A stretch of 64,000 bases of DNA from Acidobacteriota bacterium (GTDB lineage: Bacteria; Acidobacteriota; Vicinamibacteria; Vicinamibacterales; UBA8438): positions 1 to 64,000 of the forward strand of contig JAPOVI010000070.1 of assembly GCA_026708265.1 (NCBI GenBank), given 5' to 3'. The stretch's first letter is position 1. Every line of letters starts with the position of its first letter. Under the pieces are notes generated by a model. That model was not told the origin of the DNA. It worked only from the letters and a program-made list of their open reading frames with translations, and did no database searches. A program made the translations under genes and the position numbers. Below are positions 49,119 through 59,625 of the stretch, piece by piece.

Positions 49119-50036
49119 CTACCGCACCCCCTCCGCGTCCGAGGCGGCCCCGGGCCCGGCCGGCGCGCGCCAGCGGCGGTGCATCCAGAGCCAGAGGTGC
49201 GGGTAGCGCCGCACGTACGCCTCGAGGACGTCGGTGCAGCGCTGCGTGTAGGTGCGGACGGGGTCGGGATCGTCGGGCCCCGGCGGCTCGACGGGGGGCT
49301 CGTAGATCAGGCGGTATCGGCCGCGGGGCATCGGCAGCGCGAACACCGGGATGACGGGGGCCCCGGTGCGCAGCGCGAGGGCCGCGATGGCCGACGTGGT
49401 CGACGCCGGCCGGCGGAAGAAGGTGACCTCCACCGCGCTCCGGTCGTGCATGTGCTGGTCGATCATCATCCCGACCGACTCCCGCCGCTTGAGCGCGCCG
49501 AGCAGCCCGCGCACCGCGCCCCGGCGCGGGACGACGCGCGTCCCGGCGCGGCCCCGCAGGTGCTCGATCATCCGCTCCAGCAGGGGGTTGTCGAGCGTGC
49601 GGGCGACCATCACGATGGGGCCGAAGCGGTAGGCGTGCACGATCACCTGCAGCTCCCAGGAGCCGAAGTGGCCGGTGAAGTACATCACGCCGCGCCCCCG
49701 CGCCTCCGCGCGCTCGACGTGTGCCGCGCCCACGACCTCCACAAGCTCCAGCATGCGCTCCGGCCGCATCGCGCTGAAGTTGAGGAAGTCGACGACGTGC
49801 CGGCCGAACTGCTCGAACGTCGCCCGCAGGACGGCGCGGCACTCCCCGTCGCTGCGCGCGGGGAACGCGGCCCGCAGGTTGGCGACCGCGAGCTCCCGCC
49901 GGGGGCGGTGGAGCGCATGGAAGAGGCGGCCGAGGGCGGTGCCCAGCCCCAGGCTGAGCCGTCGCGGCAGCCAGCGGGCGACGTGGCGCACCGCCACCAC
50001 GGCGGCATGCTCCAGCCGGTGCCGCGCCCGCCTCAC
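49119..50036 (-). CDS. Lipid A biosynthesis lauroyl acyltransferase-like (LpxL/HtrB family)
   Basis: VMYFTGHFGSWELQVIVHAYRFGPIVMVARTLDNPLLERMIEHLRGRAG; PPVEPPGPDDPDPVRTYTQRCTDVLEAYVRRYPHLWLWMHRRW. Confidence 0.92.
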   Translation of the reverse strand: MRRARHRLEHAAVVAVRHVARWLPRRLSLGLGTALGRLFHALHRPRRELAVANLRAAFPARSDGECRAVLRATFEQFGRHVVDFLNFSAMRPERMLELVEVVGAAHVERAEARGRGVMYFTGHFGSWELQVIVHAYRFGPIVMVARTLDNPLLERMIEHLRGRAGTRVVPRRGAVRGLLGALKRRESVGMMIDQHMHDRSAVEVTFFRRPASTTSAIAALALRTGAPVIPVFALPMPRGRYRLIYEPPVEPPGPDDPDPVRTYTQRCTDVLEAYVRRYPHLWLWMHRRWRAPAGPGAASDAEGVR

Positions 50037-51103
50037 CGGCTCCCCGCCCGCGATTGCCGCGCGGCGCGCAGGCGGTCGACCAGCCAGCTCCGGAAACGCT
50101 CCGCCGGCTCGATCTCCACGCGGAGCGGGACGCTCGCCACCGGGACGGCGAACGGCGCCAGGGGACGCAACCGGACCATGTCCTTCTCCGTCGTCAGCAC
50201 CGCGTCGGCTGCGAGCTCCCCCGCCCGGCGCGCGACGCGCGCCACGTCCCGGGCCGAGAACCGATGGTGGTCGGCGAACGGCAGCAGCGCCGCCACGTCA
50301 TACCCGGCCGCGCGCACGTCGTCGGCGAACGCGGCGGGATGGGCGATGCCGGCCACGACCACCACCCGCGCGCCGCTCGGCACGTTGGCCGCCGCGTCGA
50401 GCGCAACCGCCGGCTCCGGCGCAGGAGCAGGCTCGCGCGCAGGCGGCAGCTCGAGGACCGGCGTTCCGAGCCGGCGCGCCAGCCGGAAGACGGGGCCGGC
50501 GCCGAACCGACCGGCCAGCGACGCGGCCCGCGCGAGCGACGGCGCCTCGACGAGCAGGGCGTCGGCCAGGTTCGCGGTGTCCGGGTGCTCCCTGAGCCTT
50601 CCCGCCGGGAGCGTCCGGCGCTCGACCGCGTCGGCTGCCCCGATCACGACGAGATCCACGTCGCGGTCGAGCGCCAGGTGCTGGAAGCCGTCGTCGAGCA
50701 CGTGCACGGTGACGTCGAAGCGCTCCTCGGCCAGCCGGCCCGCGCGGTGGCGGTCCGCGCAGACCAGAACGCACGCCCCCGGGAGCCGTTCGGCCAGCAT
50801 CAGCGGCTCGTCTCCGGCCTCGTCGACGCCGGCGCGGACCCCGTCCGGATCGCGCACCACGACCACACCGGCAGGGCGGGCGGCGCGCCCGTAGCCGCGG
50901 CTCAGGACGGCGGGCCGCTCGCCCAGCCGCGCAAGGAGCTCGGCGACGTGCGCGGCGACCGGCGTCTTGCCGCTGCCCCCGACGGCGAGGGCGCCCACGC
51001 TGATCACCGGCCGCCCGAGGCGCCGCCGGGCGGCGGGGCGGCTGGCGTACCAGCGCCGACGTTGCCGGGCGGCCGCGCCGTAGAGGGTGCTGAGAAGCCT
51101 CAT
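50033..51103 (-). CDS. lpxK: Tetraacyldisaccharide 4'-kinase
   Basis: RPVISVGALAVGGSGKTPVAAHVAELLARLGERPAVLSRGYGR; DEPLMLAERLPGACVLVCADR; VLDDGFQHLALDRDVDLVVI. Confidence 0.95.
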   Translation of the reverse strand: MRLLSTLYGAAARQRRRWYASRPAARRRLGRPVISVGALAVGGSGKTPVAAHVAELLARLGERPAVLSRGYGRAARPAGVVVVRDPDGVRAGVDEAGDEPLMLAERLPGACVLVCADRHRAGRLAEERFDVTVHVLDDGFQHLALDRDVDLVVIGAADAVERRTLPAGRLREHPDTANLADALLVEAPSLARAASLAGRFGAGPVFRLARRLGTPVLELPPAREPAPAPEPAVALDAAANVPSGARVVVVAGIAHPAAFADDVRAAGYDVAALLPFADHHRFSARDVARVARRAGELAADAVLTTEKDMVRLRPLAPFAVPVASVPLRVEIEPAERFRSWLVDRLRAARQSRAGSR

Positions 51104-52419
51104 GATTCGGCCGCGGAGCCCCCCGCCGGAACGCCCGGCGGCAGCAGCTCCGCGACGGCGGCCAGCGTACGCGAGGTGGCGCCGCGGTGCGCGTCGACCA
51201 CCGCCCGCGCCGCGCTGCCCAGGCGCCGGCAACGCGCGGGATCGTCGAGCAGGGCGGCCACCTCGGTCTCGAGCTCGACCGCGCTCCGCACCTGCACGGC
51301 GGCGTCCCGGGCCACGAAGAGGCGGGCGATCTCCGCGAAGCTCTCCATGTGCGGTCCGAACAGGATCGCCTTCCCGACGGCGGCCGGCTCCAGGATGTTG
51401 TGCCCGCCCGCGGGCACCAGGCTGCCCCCCACGAAGACGCACGACGCCGCCTCGTACACGTAGGGCAACTCGCCGATCGTGTCGAGGACGACGACGTCCG
51501 CATCGCCGCCCCCGTCGCCGGCCAGCGACGTCCGGCGCACCACCCGGTGGCCGGCTGCGACGGCGATCCGGGTCGCCTCCGCGAAGCGCTCGGGGTGCCG
51601 CGGGGCCAGGATGAGCAGGGTGCCGCGGTGGCCCTCGCGCGCCCGGGCGAAGGCCCGGAGGACGGGCTCCTCCTCCCCCCGCAGGGTGCTGGCCGCCACC
51701 ACCACCGGCCGCCCCCCGGCCACCGGGAGGCTGGCCAGCACGGGATGCGGGGCGCCGCGGACCGCCGTCGCCGCGACGGGCGCATCGAACTTGAGGCTTC
51801 CCGTGACCGAGATCCGCCCGGCGTCCGCGCCGAGCGCCTCGAACCAGCGCCCCCATTGCTCCGTCTGCACGCAGATGCGGTCGAGGTCGCCCACCACGCG
51901 GCGCATGAACCGGCCGGCCCGGCGGTAGCCGCGGAACGAGCGGGCCGTCAGCCGGCCGTTGGCGAGGGCGGTGCGGACGCCGCGGCGACGGCACGCCCGC
52001 AGCAGGTTCGGCCAGATCTCGGTGTCGACCACGATCAGCAGATCGGGCGCCGCGCGGTCCAGGGTGCGCGCCACGAACCGCGGCAGGTCGAACGGGGCGT
52101 AGAACGTCGCATCGACCAGATCGCCCAGCCCGCGCGCGACCTGCTGCCCGGTGGCGGTCGTCGTCGAGAGCAGCCGGCGGTGTCCCGGATAGGCATCCCG
52201 CAACGCCGCGAGGAGCGGGCGGGCGGCGAGGGTCTCGCCGACCGAGACCGCATGAACCCAGATGGACGGGCGACGCTCCGGATTGACCGCGCACGGCAGC
52301 CGGCCGCAGCGCTGGCCCAGGTCCCCGAGCGCCTTGCCGCGCCACCAGACTCCCCAGGCGACGGACGGCAGTCGGAACAGGACGTAGAGGAGCAGCAACG
52401 CGTCGTACAGCAGGTACAT
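51100..52419 (-). CDS. kdtA: 3-deoxy-D-manno-octulosonic acid transferase
   Basis: SIWVHAVSVGETLAARPLLAALRDAYPGHRRLLSTTTATG; IVVDTEIWPNLLRACRRRGVRTALANGRLTARSFRGYRR; PAGGHNILEPAAVGKAILFGPHMESF. Confidence 0.95.
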   Translation of the reverse strand: MYLLYDALLLLYVLFRLPSVAWGVWWRGKALGDLGQRCGRLPCAVNPERRPSIWVHAVSVGETLAARPLLAALRDAYPGHRRLLSTTTATGQQVARGLGDLVDATFYAPFDLPRFVARTLDRAAPDLLIVVDTEIWPNLLRACRRRGVRTALANGRLTARSFRGYRRAGRFMRRVVGDLDRICVQTEQWGRWFEALGADAGRISVTGSLKFDAPVAATAVRGAPHPVLASLPVAGGRPVVVAASTLRGEEEPVLRAFARAREGHRGTLLILAPRHPERFAEATRIAVAAGHRVVRRTSLAGDGGGDADVVVLDTIGELPYVYEAASCVFVGGSLVPAGGHNILEPAAVGKAILFGPHMESFAEIARLFVARDAAVQVRSAVELETEVAALLDDPARCRRLGSAARAVVDAHRGATSRTLAAVAELLPPGVPAGGSAAES

Positions 52420-52461
52420 CGGCGACCGGCGCGCGGGAGGCTGCCGACCCAGGGACTTGCG

Positions 52462-52609
52462 CCGCGGCTCGCACTTCGTTGGCGTTCCGCGTCCGAAGCT
52501 CCTAGCGCCGCCAACCCGTCGCAGGCTCCGGGTCGGCCCCAGCCCCACCGACCTATGAGCTTCGGCCGCGGCTCGCACTTCGTTGGCGTTCCGCGTCCGA
52601 AGCTCCTAG
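52462..52609. repeat. 44-bp perfect direct repeat (52462-52505 and 52566-52609) upstream of gap
   Basis: ccgcggctcgcacttcgttggcgttccgcgtccgaagctcctag twice, 104 bp apart. Confidence 0.95.
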
Positions 52610-52692
52610 AATAGCCTGTTTGGGCCGGTGTCGGCGGGCCCCACCCGGGGGGACGGACGGGCTCCAGGCAATCCCGCTTCGAGAGGACGGAC

Positions 52693-53727
52693 ATGGGAAT
52701 CAGGGTCGGCATCAACGGATTCGGGCGCATCGGACGCAACGTGATGCGCGCCGCGCTGCGGGACACGGCGGCGGGCGACGAGGTCTCGTTCGTCGCGGTC
52801 AACGACATCACGAGCGCGGAGACGCTCGCGCACCTTCTCAAGTACGACTCGGTGCTCGGCAACCTCGAAGAAGACGTCGCCGTCGACGGTGACGGGCTGC
52901 GGGTCGGCGACCGCCGCTTCCGCGTGCTGTCGGAGCGCGACCCGGCCAACCTGCCGTGGGGCGATCTCGGGGTCGACATCGTGGTCGAATCGACCGGCTT
53001 CTTCACGAAGCGCGACGATGCGGCGCGCCACCTGGCGGGCGGGGCGAAGAAGGTCATCATCTCCGCCCCCGCCAAGGGACCGGACCTGACTGTCGTCCTC
53101 GGCGTCAACGACGACCGCTACGACCCGACCCGGCACCACATCATCTCGAATGCCTCGTGCACGACCAACTGCCTCGCGCCGGTCGCGAAGGTGCTCCACG
53201 AGCAGTTCGGCCTGCGCCGCGGCTGGATGACCACCGTCCACTCCTACACCAACGACCAGAAGCTGCTCGACCTCCCCCACAAGGACCTCCGCCGGGCGCG
53301 CGCCGCCGGGGTGTCGATGATCCCGACGACGACCGGCGCCGCGGTGGCCGTGGGCGAGGTGCTGCCGGAGCTCAAGGGCAAGCTCGACGGCATCGCGATG
53401 CGGGTACCGACGCCGAACGTGTCGGTGGTCGACCTCGTCGCGCAGGTCGAGCGCGCCGCCACGCCGGAGGCGGTGAACGGCGCCTTCCGGTCCGCCGCCG
53501 AAGGCCCGCTGGCCGGCATCCTGCAGCTCTCGACCGAGCCCCTGGTGTCCATCGACTTCAAGGGCAATCCGCACTCGTCGATCGTCGACGCGTCGTACAC
53601 CAAGGTGCTGGAGGACGACTTCGTCAAAGTGCTGGCGTGGTACGACAACGAGTGGGGCTACTCGTCGCGCTGCATCGACCTCATCCGCGCCATGGCCGCC
53701 AAGGGATTCCAGGAGTCTGCGCCGTAG
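52693..53727 (+). CDS. gap: Glyceraldehyde-3-phosphate dehydrogenase
   Basis: [60 protein letters not shown]. Confidence 0.98.
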   Translation: MGIRVGINGFGRIGRNVMRAALRDTAAGDEVSFVAVNDITSAETLAHLLKYDSVLGNLEEDVAVDGDGLRVGDRRFRVLSERDPANLPWGDLGVDIVVESTGFFTKRDDAARHLAGGAKKVIISAPAKGPDLTVVLGVNDDRYDPTRHHIISNASCTTNCLAPVAKVLHEQFGLRRGWMTTVHSYTNDQKLLDLPHKDLRRARAAGVSMIPTTTGAAVAVGEVLPELKGKLDGIAMRVPTPNVSVVDLVAQVERAATPEAVNGAFRSAAEGPLAGILQLSTEPLVSIDFKGNPHSSIVDASYTKVLEDDFVKVLAWYDNEWGYSSRCIDLIRAMAAKGFQESAP

Positions 53728-53797
53728 GACGTGCCATGCGGAACTCCCGTGCCCGCGCAGACTCCCGACGCGCCCGTCAGGGCGCTCCCGGGACGCC

Positions 53798-55006
53798 TTG
53801 ACGCAGGCCGTGCCCAAGCGCTCCATCCGCGACCTCGACCTGGCCGGCCGGCGCGTATTCGTGCGCGTCGACTTCAACGTGCCGCTGGCCGGCGGCCGGG
53901 TGGCGGACGACACGCGCATCCGCGCCGCGCTCCCGACGCTGCGGCTGGCCCTGGAGCGGGGCGCCGCGCTGGTCCTGGCCTCGCACCTCGGGCGGCCCAA
54001 GGGGACCGTCAAGCCCGCCCTCGGCCTCGCCCCGGTCGCGGCGCGGCTCGGGGAGCTGCTCGGCCGGCCGGTGACCCTGGCCGGGGACGCCATCGGCGCC
54101 GAGGCCCGCCGCGCGATCGCGGACGCCGGCGCGGGCGGCGTCACCCTGCTGGAGAACCTCCGCTTCCATGCCGGGGAGGAACGGAACGACCCGGACTTCG
54201 CCCGCGAGCTCGCGGCGCCGGTCGACGTCTACGTGAACGACGCGTTCGGCGCGGCCCACCGGGCGCACGCCTCCACGACGGGCATCGTGCCGCTCGTCGC
54301 CGACGCGGGCGCCGGCCTGCTGCTGGCGAGCGAGCTGGAGCACCTCGGCGCATTGCTCGCGTCGCCGGCGAGGCCCTTCACGGCGGTGCTCGGCGGCGCC
54401 AAGGTGTCCGGCAAGCTGGAGGTGATCGAGAACCTCCTCGGACGGGTCGACGCACTGCTCGTCGGCGGCGCCATGGCCTACACCTTCTTCGCGGCGCGCG
54501 GCCTGCCGGTCGGGGGCTCGCTGGTCGAGCCCGACCTGCTCGACGCCACCCGCCGCATCGAGCGGAGCGCGGCCGAGCGCGGCGTGCTCCTGACCCTGCC
54601 CGCCGACCACGTGGTAGCCGATCGCCTGGACGCGGGCGCCGCCCACGAGGAGCTGGCCGTCGACGACCCGGCCATCGGCACCCGTATCGGGGTGGACATC
54701 GGCGCACGCGCGCGGCAGGCGTTCGCGGCGGCAATCGCCGGCTCCCGGACCGTCGTCTGGAACGGTCCCCTGGGCGTGTTCGAGATCGACGCGTTCAACG
54801 CCGGCACGATGGCAGTCGCCCACGCCGTGGCCGACTGCGCCGGCACGACCGTCATCGGCGGCGGCGATTCGGTGGCCGCCGTCGCGCGGGCGGGAGTGAG
54901 CGACCGCATCACGCACATCTCGACCGGAGGCGGCGCATCGCTCGAGTTCCTCGGCGGCCGGACGCTGCCCGGGGTGGCCGCGCTGCCCGATGCTGCCCGC
55001 CCCTGA
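53798..55006 (+). CDS. pgk: Phosphoglycerate kinase
   Basis: [86 protein letters not shown]. Confidence 0.98.
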   Translation: MTQAVPKRSIRDLDLAGRRVFVRVDFNVPLAGGRVADDTRIRAALPTLRLALERGAALVLASHLGRPKGTVKPALGLAPVAARLGELLGRPVTLAGDAIGAEARRAIADAGAGGVTLLENLRFHAGEERNDPDFARELAAPVDVYVNDAFGAAHRAHASTTGIVPLVADAGAGLLLASELEHLGALLASPARPFTAVLGGAKVSGKLEVIENLLGRVDALLVGGAMAYTFFAARGLPVGGSLVEPDLLDATRRIERSAAERGVLLTLPADHVVADRLDAGAAHEELAVDDPAIGTRIGVDIGARARQAFAAAIAGSRTVVWNGPLGVFEIDAFNAGTMAVAHAVADCAGTTVIGGGDSVAAVARAGVSDRITHISTGGGASLEFLGGRTLPGVAALPDAARP

Positions 55007-55110
55007 CGGGGCGCGTCGGGAGCTTTCGCGGGCGCGAAACTCCTGCGCACCGCTGACGGGGCGCGCGCCACGAATCTGCCGCCGGCCGCGAAAGGAGACC
55101 GGCCCGACTC

Positions 55111-55896
55111 ATGAGGACACCGCTGCTCGCCGCCAACTGGAAGATGCACAAGACGGTGCCGGAGGCCGTCGCCTTCGTGAAGGCGTTCGCCCCCCGGGTG
55201 GCCGCCGTCATGGATGCCGACATCGTTCTCGCGCCGCCGTTCACGGCCCTGGGCGCGGTGGCGGACGCCTGCCGGGGTACGCGGATCGCGGTCGCCGGGC
55301 AGAACCTTCACTGGCCTTCCGAGGGGGCGTTCACCGGCGAGGTCAGCGCGGGGATGCTGTCCGGCGCCGGGGCCAGCCACGTCATCCTCGGGCATTCCGA
55401 GCGGCGCCAGCTCTTCGGGGAGGACGACGCACTGGTCGCACGCAAGACGCGCGCCGCGCTCGACGCCGGGCTGACGCCGATCGTCTGCGTCGGGGAGACC
55501 CTCGACCAGCGGGAGGCGGGCGAGACGCCGGCCGTGCTCGCCCGCCAGATGGAGGGGAGCCTGGCCGGCGTGACAGCGGCCGAGCTCGCCGCCCTCGTCG
55601 TCGCCTACGAGCCGGTGTGGGCGATCGGCACCGGGCGCACCGCGACGCCCGACCAGGCCCAGGACGCGCACGCGCACATCCGGCGCTGCCTCGCCGGTCT
55701 CGGCGGCGCGGGGGCTGCGGAGGCGTGCCGTCTCCTTTACGGGGGGAGCGTCAAGCCGGCCAATGCGGAGGCGATCTCCGGCCGGGCGGACGTCGACGGC
55801 GCCCTCGTCGGCGGCGCGAGCCTCGATCCCGCCAGCTTCGCCGAGATCGTGGCCGCGGCCCGGCGGGCGGCGGGGCGCCAGAAGCCTGCACAGTAG
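55111..55896 (+). CDS. tpiA: Triosephosphate isomerase
   Basis: [78 protein letters not shown]. Confidence 0.98.
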   Translation: MRTPLLAANWKMHKTVPEAVAFVKAFAPRVAAVMDADIVLAPPFTALGAVADACRGTRIAVAGQNLHWPSEGAFTGEVSAGMLSGAGASHVILGHSERRQLFGEDDALVARKTRAALDAGLTPIVCVGETLDQREAGETPAVLARQMEGSLAGVTAAELAALVVAYEPVWAIGTGRTATPDQAQDAHAHIRRCLAGLGGAGAAEACRLLYGGSVKPANAEAISGRADVDGALVGGASLDPASFAEIVAAARRAAGRQKPAQ

Positions 55897-56018
55897 ACGA
55901 ACGGCGAGCTAGGAATCTGCGCCGCAGAACCGGCGACACGGGACTTCGCGCAAGCGCGACCCGCTGCATCGCGCATTCGGCCGGCGACGCAAGCTCCCAG
56001 GAGGTATAATCACTCGCT

Positions 56019-56357
56019 ATGCTGGGCATGGTAGTCACCGGTGTGTACGTCGTCGTGTGCCTGTTGCTCGTGCTGATCGTGCTCCTGCAGCAGGGCAAGG
56101 GCGGCGACGTGGCGGCGGCGTTCGGCGGGGGGGGCGGCACGCAGGCCGCGTTCGGCGCGCGCTCCGGCGCCACCGTCCTCACGCGCGCCACCACCGTCCT
56201 CGGCGCGATGTTCATGATCGGCGCGCTCGTGCTCGCCATCATGGGCCAGCAGGAGCCCGGGTCGGTCGTGAGCGGGGTCGAGTCGGCGGACGTCACCGCG
56301 GCCGAGACGGTGCCGGCGCCTCCGGCGGGCGGCACGCCGGACCAGGAGCCGCAGTAG
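56019..56357 (+). CDS. secG: Preprotein translocase subunit SecG
   Basis: VYVVVCLLLVLIVLLQQGKGGDVAAAFGGGGGTQAAFGARSGATVLTRATTVLGAMFMIGALVLAIM. Confidence 0.95.
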   Translation: MLGMVVTGVYVVVCLLLVLIVLLQQGKGGDVAAAFGGGGGTQAAFGARSGATVLTRATTVLGAMFMIGALVLAIMGQQEPGSVVSGVESADVTAAETVPAPPAGGTPDQEPQ

Positions 56358-56404
56358 CGGGCGGCGGACGCGCCCGCGACGGCGTCCTCGCTCCCCATCC
56401 ACTT

Positions 56405-56492
56405 GCGGAAGTGGCGGAACTGGCAGACGCACCAGCTTGAGGGGCTGGCGAGCCGAAGGCTCATGGGGGTTCAAATCCCCCCTTCCGCACCA
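56405..56492 (+). tRNA. tRNA-Leu(GAG), CCA encoded
   Basis: gcggaag...anticodon loop ctTGAGg (GAG anticodon)...long variable arm...ggttcaaatcc...cttccgcACCA; 7-bp acceptor stem gcggaag/cttccgc. Confidence 0.95.
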
Positions 56493-56512
56493 CCATCGCT
56501 TCGAGGAAGCCC

Positions 56513-57010
56513 ATGCCCGAACGAGCCGCATCGTCCGCCGCCCTGGCCCTGCTGCTGAGCGCGTGCCTCGCTCCGGGGCTCGCCGCCCAGGACCTGCCCG
56601 AGGCGAAGGTGAAGGAAGAGGTGCGCGCGGCGTGGGACGCCTACATCGACGCGTTCTCCACCCGGCGCACGGACGTGATCGCGGCCGAGGTCTACTCCGC
56701 CCCCTCGTTCCGCATCGGAGCGGAGGGCGCGGCGGTCCTGGGGACCGCGGCGGAGACGGAGGCCTCCTTCGACGCCATCCACCGGCAGCTCGCGCCCGAG
56801 CGCTACGATCGCTCGGAGACGGACCGCACCGAGATCTGCGTGATCAATGCGGGCACCGCCCTGCTGAGCGCGTACTTCACGCGCTACCGGACGGACGGGA
56901 CGGTGCTGATGAGCGGGGCGTCGAGCTACCTCTTCGCCCAGGTCGACGGCGCGTGGCGCATCCTGGCCAACATGGCCAACCCGGCCCGCAAGCTGATCGC
57001 CTGCGACTGA
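56513..57010 (+). CDS. Secreted SnoaL/DUF4440-like protein
   Basis: Signal peptide AASSAALALLLSACLAPGLAAQ; EEVRAAWDAYIDAFSTRRTDVIAAEVYSAPSFRIG; YLFAQVDGAWRILANMANP. Confidence 0.7.
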   Translation: MPERAASSAALALLLSACLAPGLAAQDLPEAKVKEEVRAAWDAYIDAFSTRRTDVIAAEVYSAPSFRIGAEGAAVLGTAAETEASFDAIHRQLAPERYDRSETDRTEICVINAGTALLSAYFTRYRTDGTVLMSGASSYLFAQVDGAWRILANMANPARKLIACD

Positions 57011-57032
57011 CGGTCCGACCCTCGAGCACGCC

Positions 57033-57404
57033 TCAGAACGCGATGGCGCCGAGCCGCAGCAGGTTCGTCAGGTGGGCGAGGGCGTTCGACTTCCGGCGCT
57101 TCAGGTAGAAGACCGTGCCGTCCTCCTCCTCGCTCACGTGGTAGCAGTCCCAGCGCTCCTGGCCGAGGGCGTTCAGGCGCTCGTCCAGGGTCGCCATGTC
57201 GGCGTCGGCCACGAACACGGTGCGGTACTCGATGGCCCAGATTTCGCGGAGCTCCTCCGTCGAGAGATCGCCAATCGCCTCGACCCGGTTCCGCGCGTCG
57301 TCGAGCACCTCCTGCGCCCCTCCGCGCAAGTCGTCCAGCGGAGCCTGCTGACAGCCGGCGGCGACGCCCAGCGCGACGAACAACGCGATCAAGCCCGTTC
57401 GCAT
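57033..57404 (-). CDS. Small lipoprotein-like protein (DUF4177-like tail)
   Basis: MRTGLIALFVALGVAAGCQQ (lipobox AAGC); EYRTVFVADADMATLDERLNALGQERWDCYHVSEEEDGTVFYLKRR. Confidence 0.65.
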   Translation of the reverse strand: MRTGLIALFVALGVAAGCQQAPLDDLRGGAQEVLDDARNRVEAIGDLSTEELREIWAIEYRTVFVADADMATLDERLNALGQERWDCYHVSEEEDGTVFYLKRRKSNALAHLTNLLRLGAIAF

Positions 57405-57540
57405 CGTCGACCCTCCTGCCAACAGTCTAGGAGCTTGCGCCGCAGAAAGGAACGCAGTGAGCTTCGACTCCCCTGCCACACTTCGCGGGTGGCCGCTGCG
57501 AGCCTGCCGGCCTGGTCTAACATGTTCGGGTAGAGGCACT

Positions 57541-58116
57541 ATGCCGAACACGAGCGTTCATCTGCCGCAAGCGCTGCTGGCCAGTCTGGATCGGATCGCA
57601 GCGGAGCGGGGTACGATCACCTGAGCGACGCCGATCTGCGGGATCTCCAGCAGAGCGAACTGGATTTCCGGAAGACCATCGAGAACGCTCGGCGGAGTCG
57701 CACGCGCCCGCCGTTCTGATGCTCCTCCTCGACACGAGCGCCGCTTCGGCCTTCATGCCCCGGCGCCCGCACGCCCTGCTCCTGCTGCGCGAGCAGGATC
57801 CGTCGACCGTTACCTCTGCGCGCCGGTCGCGGCCGAGATCCACTTCGGCCTGTCGCGCCTGCCGCCCGAATCACGTCGCCGACGACTTCTCGCAAACGAG
57901 TTCGAGCGCCTGCGCGCCGCAGCGCGCTGGACCGGCTGGACCGAGACGGCCACCCGGGCGTTCGGACACTGGAAGGCCACCCTGCAGCACCGGGGAACGC
58001 CGATTGAGGACATGGACCTCGCCATCGCATCGATTGCCCTCGGCCTGCAGGCGCAACTCGCCACGATGAACCCCGGAACGCAGGTAACGAGCCGCGATCC
58101 GTCAAGATCGAGCTGA
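57541..58116 (+). pseudogene. Degraded VapBC-like toxin-antitoxin pair (antitoxin and PIN-domain toxin, both disrupted)
   Basis: MPNTSVHLPQALLASLDRIAAERGTIT* ... MLLLDTSAASAFMPRRPHALLLLREQDPSTV, then shifted frame CAPVAAEIHFGLSRLPPESRRRRLLANEFERLRAAARWTGWTETATRAFGHWKATLQHRGTPIEDMDLAIASIALGLQAQLAT. Confidence 0.6.
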
Positions 58117-58140
58117 CGCTCGGCCGAGAGCTCAACCCGA

Positions 58141-59625
58141 TCAGAGTCCCAACGTCGTCTGCACGTAGAGGAAGTCGGCCGTTCGTTGCGCGAAGCCGGC
58201 GTCCCGCAGGTAGGCCCCGCCGAAGAAACGGCCGTAGCCTACCTCGAGTCCCACATGACCGACAGGGACCCGGATGGTGACGTCCACCTCGTTGCCCACG
58301 TGCGGGGAGAGCGTCTCGCCGACGGCCCGGTGGACCACCGCGCCGCCCACGTTGTACCAGGCGTCGGCGCCGGGCGCAGCGAGCGCGAAGTCCTGAACGC
58401 CCATGCGCAGCCTCATGCCCCCGGGGAGCGAGGCCTCCACCGTGACCTCCGTGTTGCGGAGGTTCTGGAGTGCGAACAGGTCGATGTAGCCGTAGTAGGC
58501 GTGACCCAGCGGATAGAGCTGGTCGAACGTGGCGTGGACGCCGTCGTGCGGATCGTCGTCGCCGCTCCCGTAGTTGAACGCCGCGCCCAGCTCCGGCCGG
58601 CCCGGCAGTTGCGCGGTGAACGCCCCGCCCACGTGCAGCAGGGCCGCGCGGTGGGGAACGCCGCCGTAGCGCCCGCGCTGGCCGGCGAGCTCGGCATCGA
58701 GAGCCCACGCGCCGTGGACCACGTCGACGCGCGTGCCGACGGTATGGACCGCATCGTCGAGGCGCGCCTCCCGACGCAGCAGCCAGTAGCCTTCCACCTG
58801 GCCCCCCGGCAGCAGCGACGCACCGCGATAGTAGACGCCGAGGAGCTGGCTGTTGAACATGCGGCTCCCAGTCGGGCCGTGATCGTTGAAGCCGGTCGGC
58901 CGCACGGGAACGAGGCGCGTGGCGAAGGCGTCGAGGCCGCGGCCGGAACCGGCGTCGACCCCGATCCGGACACCGTCGAACACGCGGGCGGTGTTCACCC
59001 ATTCGAGCGGTGAGACCATCCGCTGGGCTCCGTAGACGAGCTTCTGCCGGCCGATCCGGACCGAGATCGGGACGGATGCGGACCCGGGCAGGCCTACATC
59101 GAGGTAGGCCTGGTGGACGTCGAGCGGGTCTGCATAGATGTTCGGCGCCCGGCGGTCGCTGATCGCCTCCTCGCCCAACATCCGGGCATCCTGCAGCTCG
59201 ACGACCCCGGTCACGCGCTCGCTGGGCTCCCAGGTCAGGCCGACCCGGAAGCGCGACAGGAGATAGCCCTCGTCGTTGCCCGGGCGCGCGCGGTCGAACC
59301 TGGCGTTGCGACGGCTCTCGCTGCGCAGGCGAAGCTCGGAGCCGAGGGTGAGCCCCGGGAGGATCTCGCGCCAGTCCGACGAGGCGTCGGTGGCGGCCGG
59401 AGCCGGGAGCGCGTCCGAAGCGGCCGGACCCTCGGGTTGGGGCTCCGAGGCGACCGACGACCCGCCGACATCGGGCGGACCGGAAGCGCCGGACCGGGCG
59501 TTGACGGGCGCGTGAAGGAAGACGGCAAAGGCGACCGCGAGCGGCACGACCACTGCCAAGTAGACGCGGTCGATCCCGTGCCGATGCCCCGGCGGGCTAC
59601 CGAAGAGCGGAACGTAGCTTCGCAT
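58141..59625 (-). CDS. Alginate-export-domain outer membrane beta-barrel protein
   Basis: SELRLRSESRRNARFDRARPGNDEGYLLSRFRVGLTWEPSERVTGVVELQDARMLGEE; DVHQAYLDVGLPGSASVPISVRIGRQKLVYGAQRMVSPLEWVNTARVFDGVRI. Confidence 0.85.
   Translation of the reverse strand: MRSYVPLFGSPPGHRHGIDRVYLAVVVPLAVAFAVFLHAPVNARSGASGPPDVGGSSVASEPQPEGPAASDALPAPAATDASSDWREILPGLTLGSELRLRSESRRNARFDRARPGNDEGYLLSRFRVGLTWEPSERVTGVVELQDARMLGEEAISDRRAPNIYADPLDVHQAYLDVGLPGSASVPISVRIGRQKLVYGAQRMVSPLEWVNTARVFDGVRIGVDAGSGRGLDAFATRLVPVRPTGFNDHGPTGSRMFNSQLLGVYYRGASLLPGGQVEGYWLLRREARLDDAVHTVGTRVDVVHGAWALDAELAGQRGRYGGVPHRAALLHVGGAFTAQLPGRPELGAAFNYGSGDDDPHDGVHATFDQLYPLGHAYYGYIDLFALQNLRNTEVTVEASLPGGMRLRMGVQDFALAAPGADAWYNVGGAVVHRAVGETLSPHVGNEVDVTIRVPVGHVGLEVGYGRFFGGAYLRDAGFAQRTADFLYVQTTLGL

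Noticed and set aside
47910-50894. 994-aa plus-strand ORF
   Set aside because: Antisense to hldE halves, LpxL-like and LpxK genes; no domain signal.
46450-52419. Horizontal acquisition of an LPS cluster by the left-arm organism
   Set aside because: Junction breaks a gene on each side at one point, and the right arm also carries unrelated housekeeping genes (gap-pgk-tpiA-secG, tRNA-Leu), so a chimeric assembly is more parsimonious.
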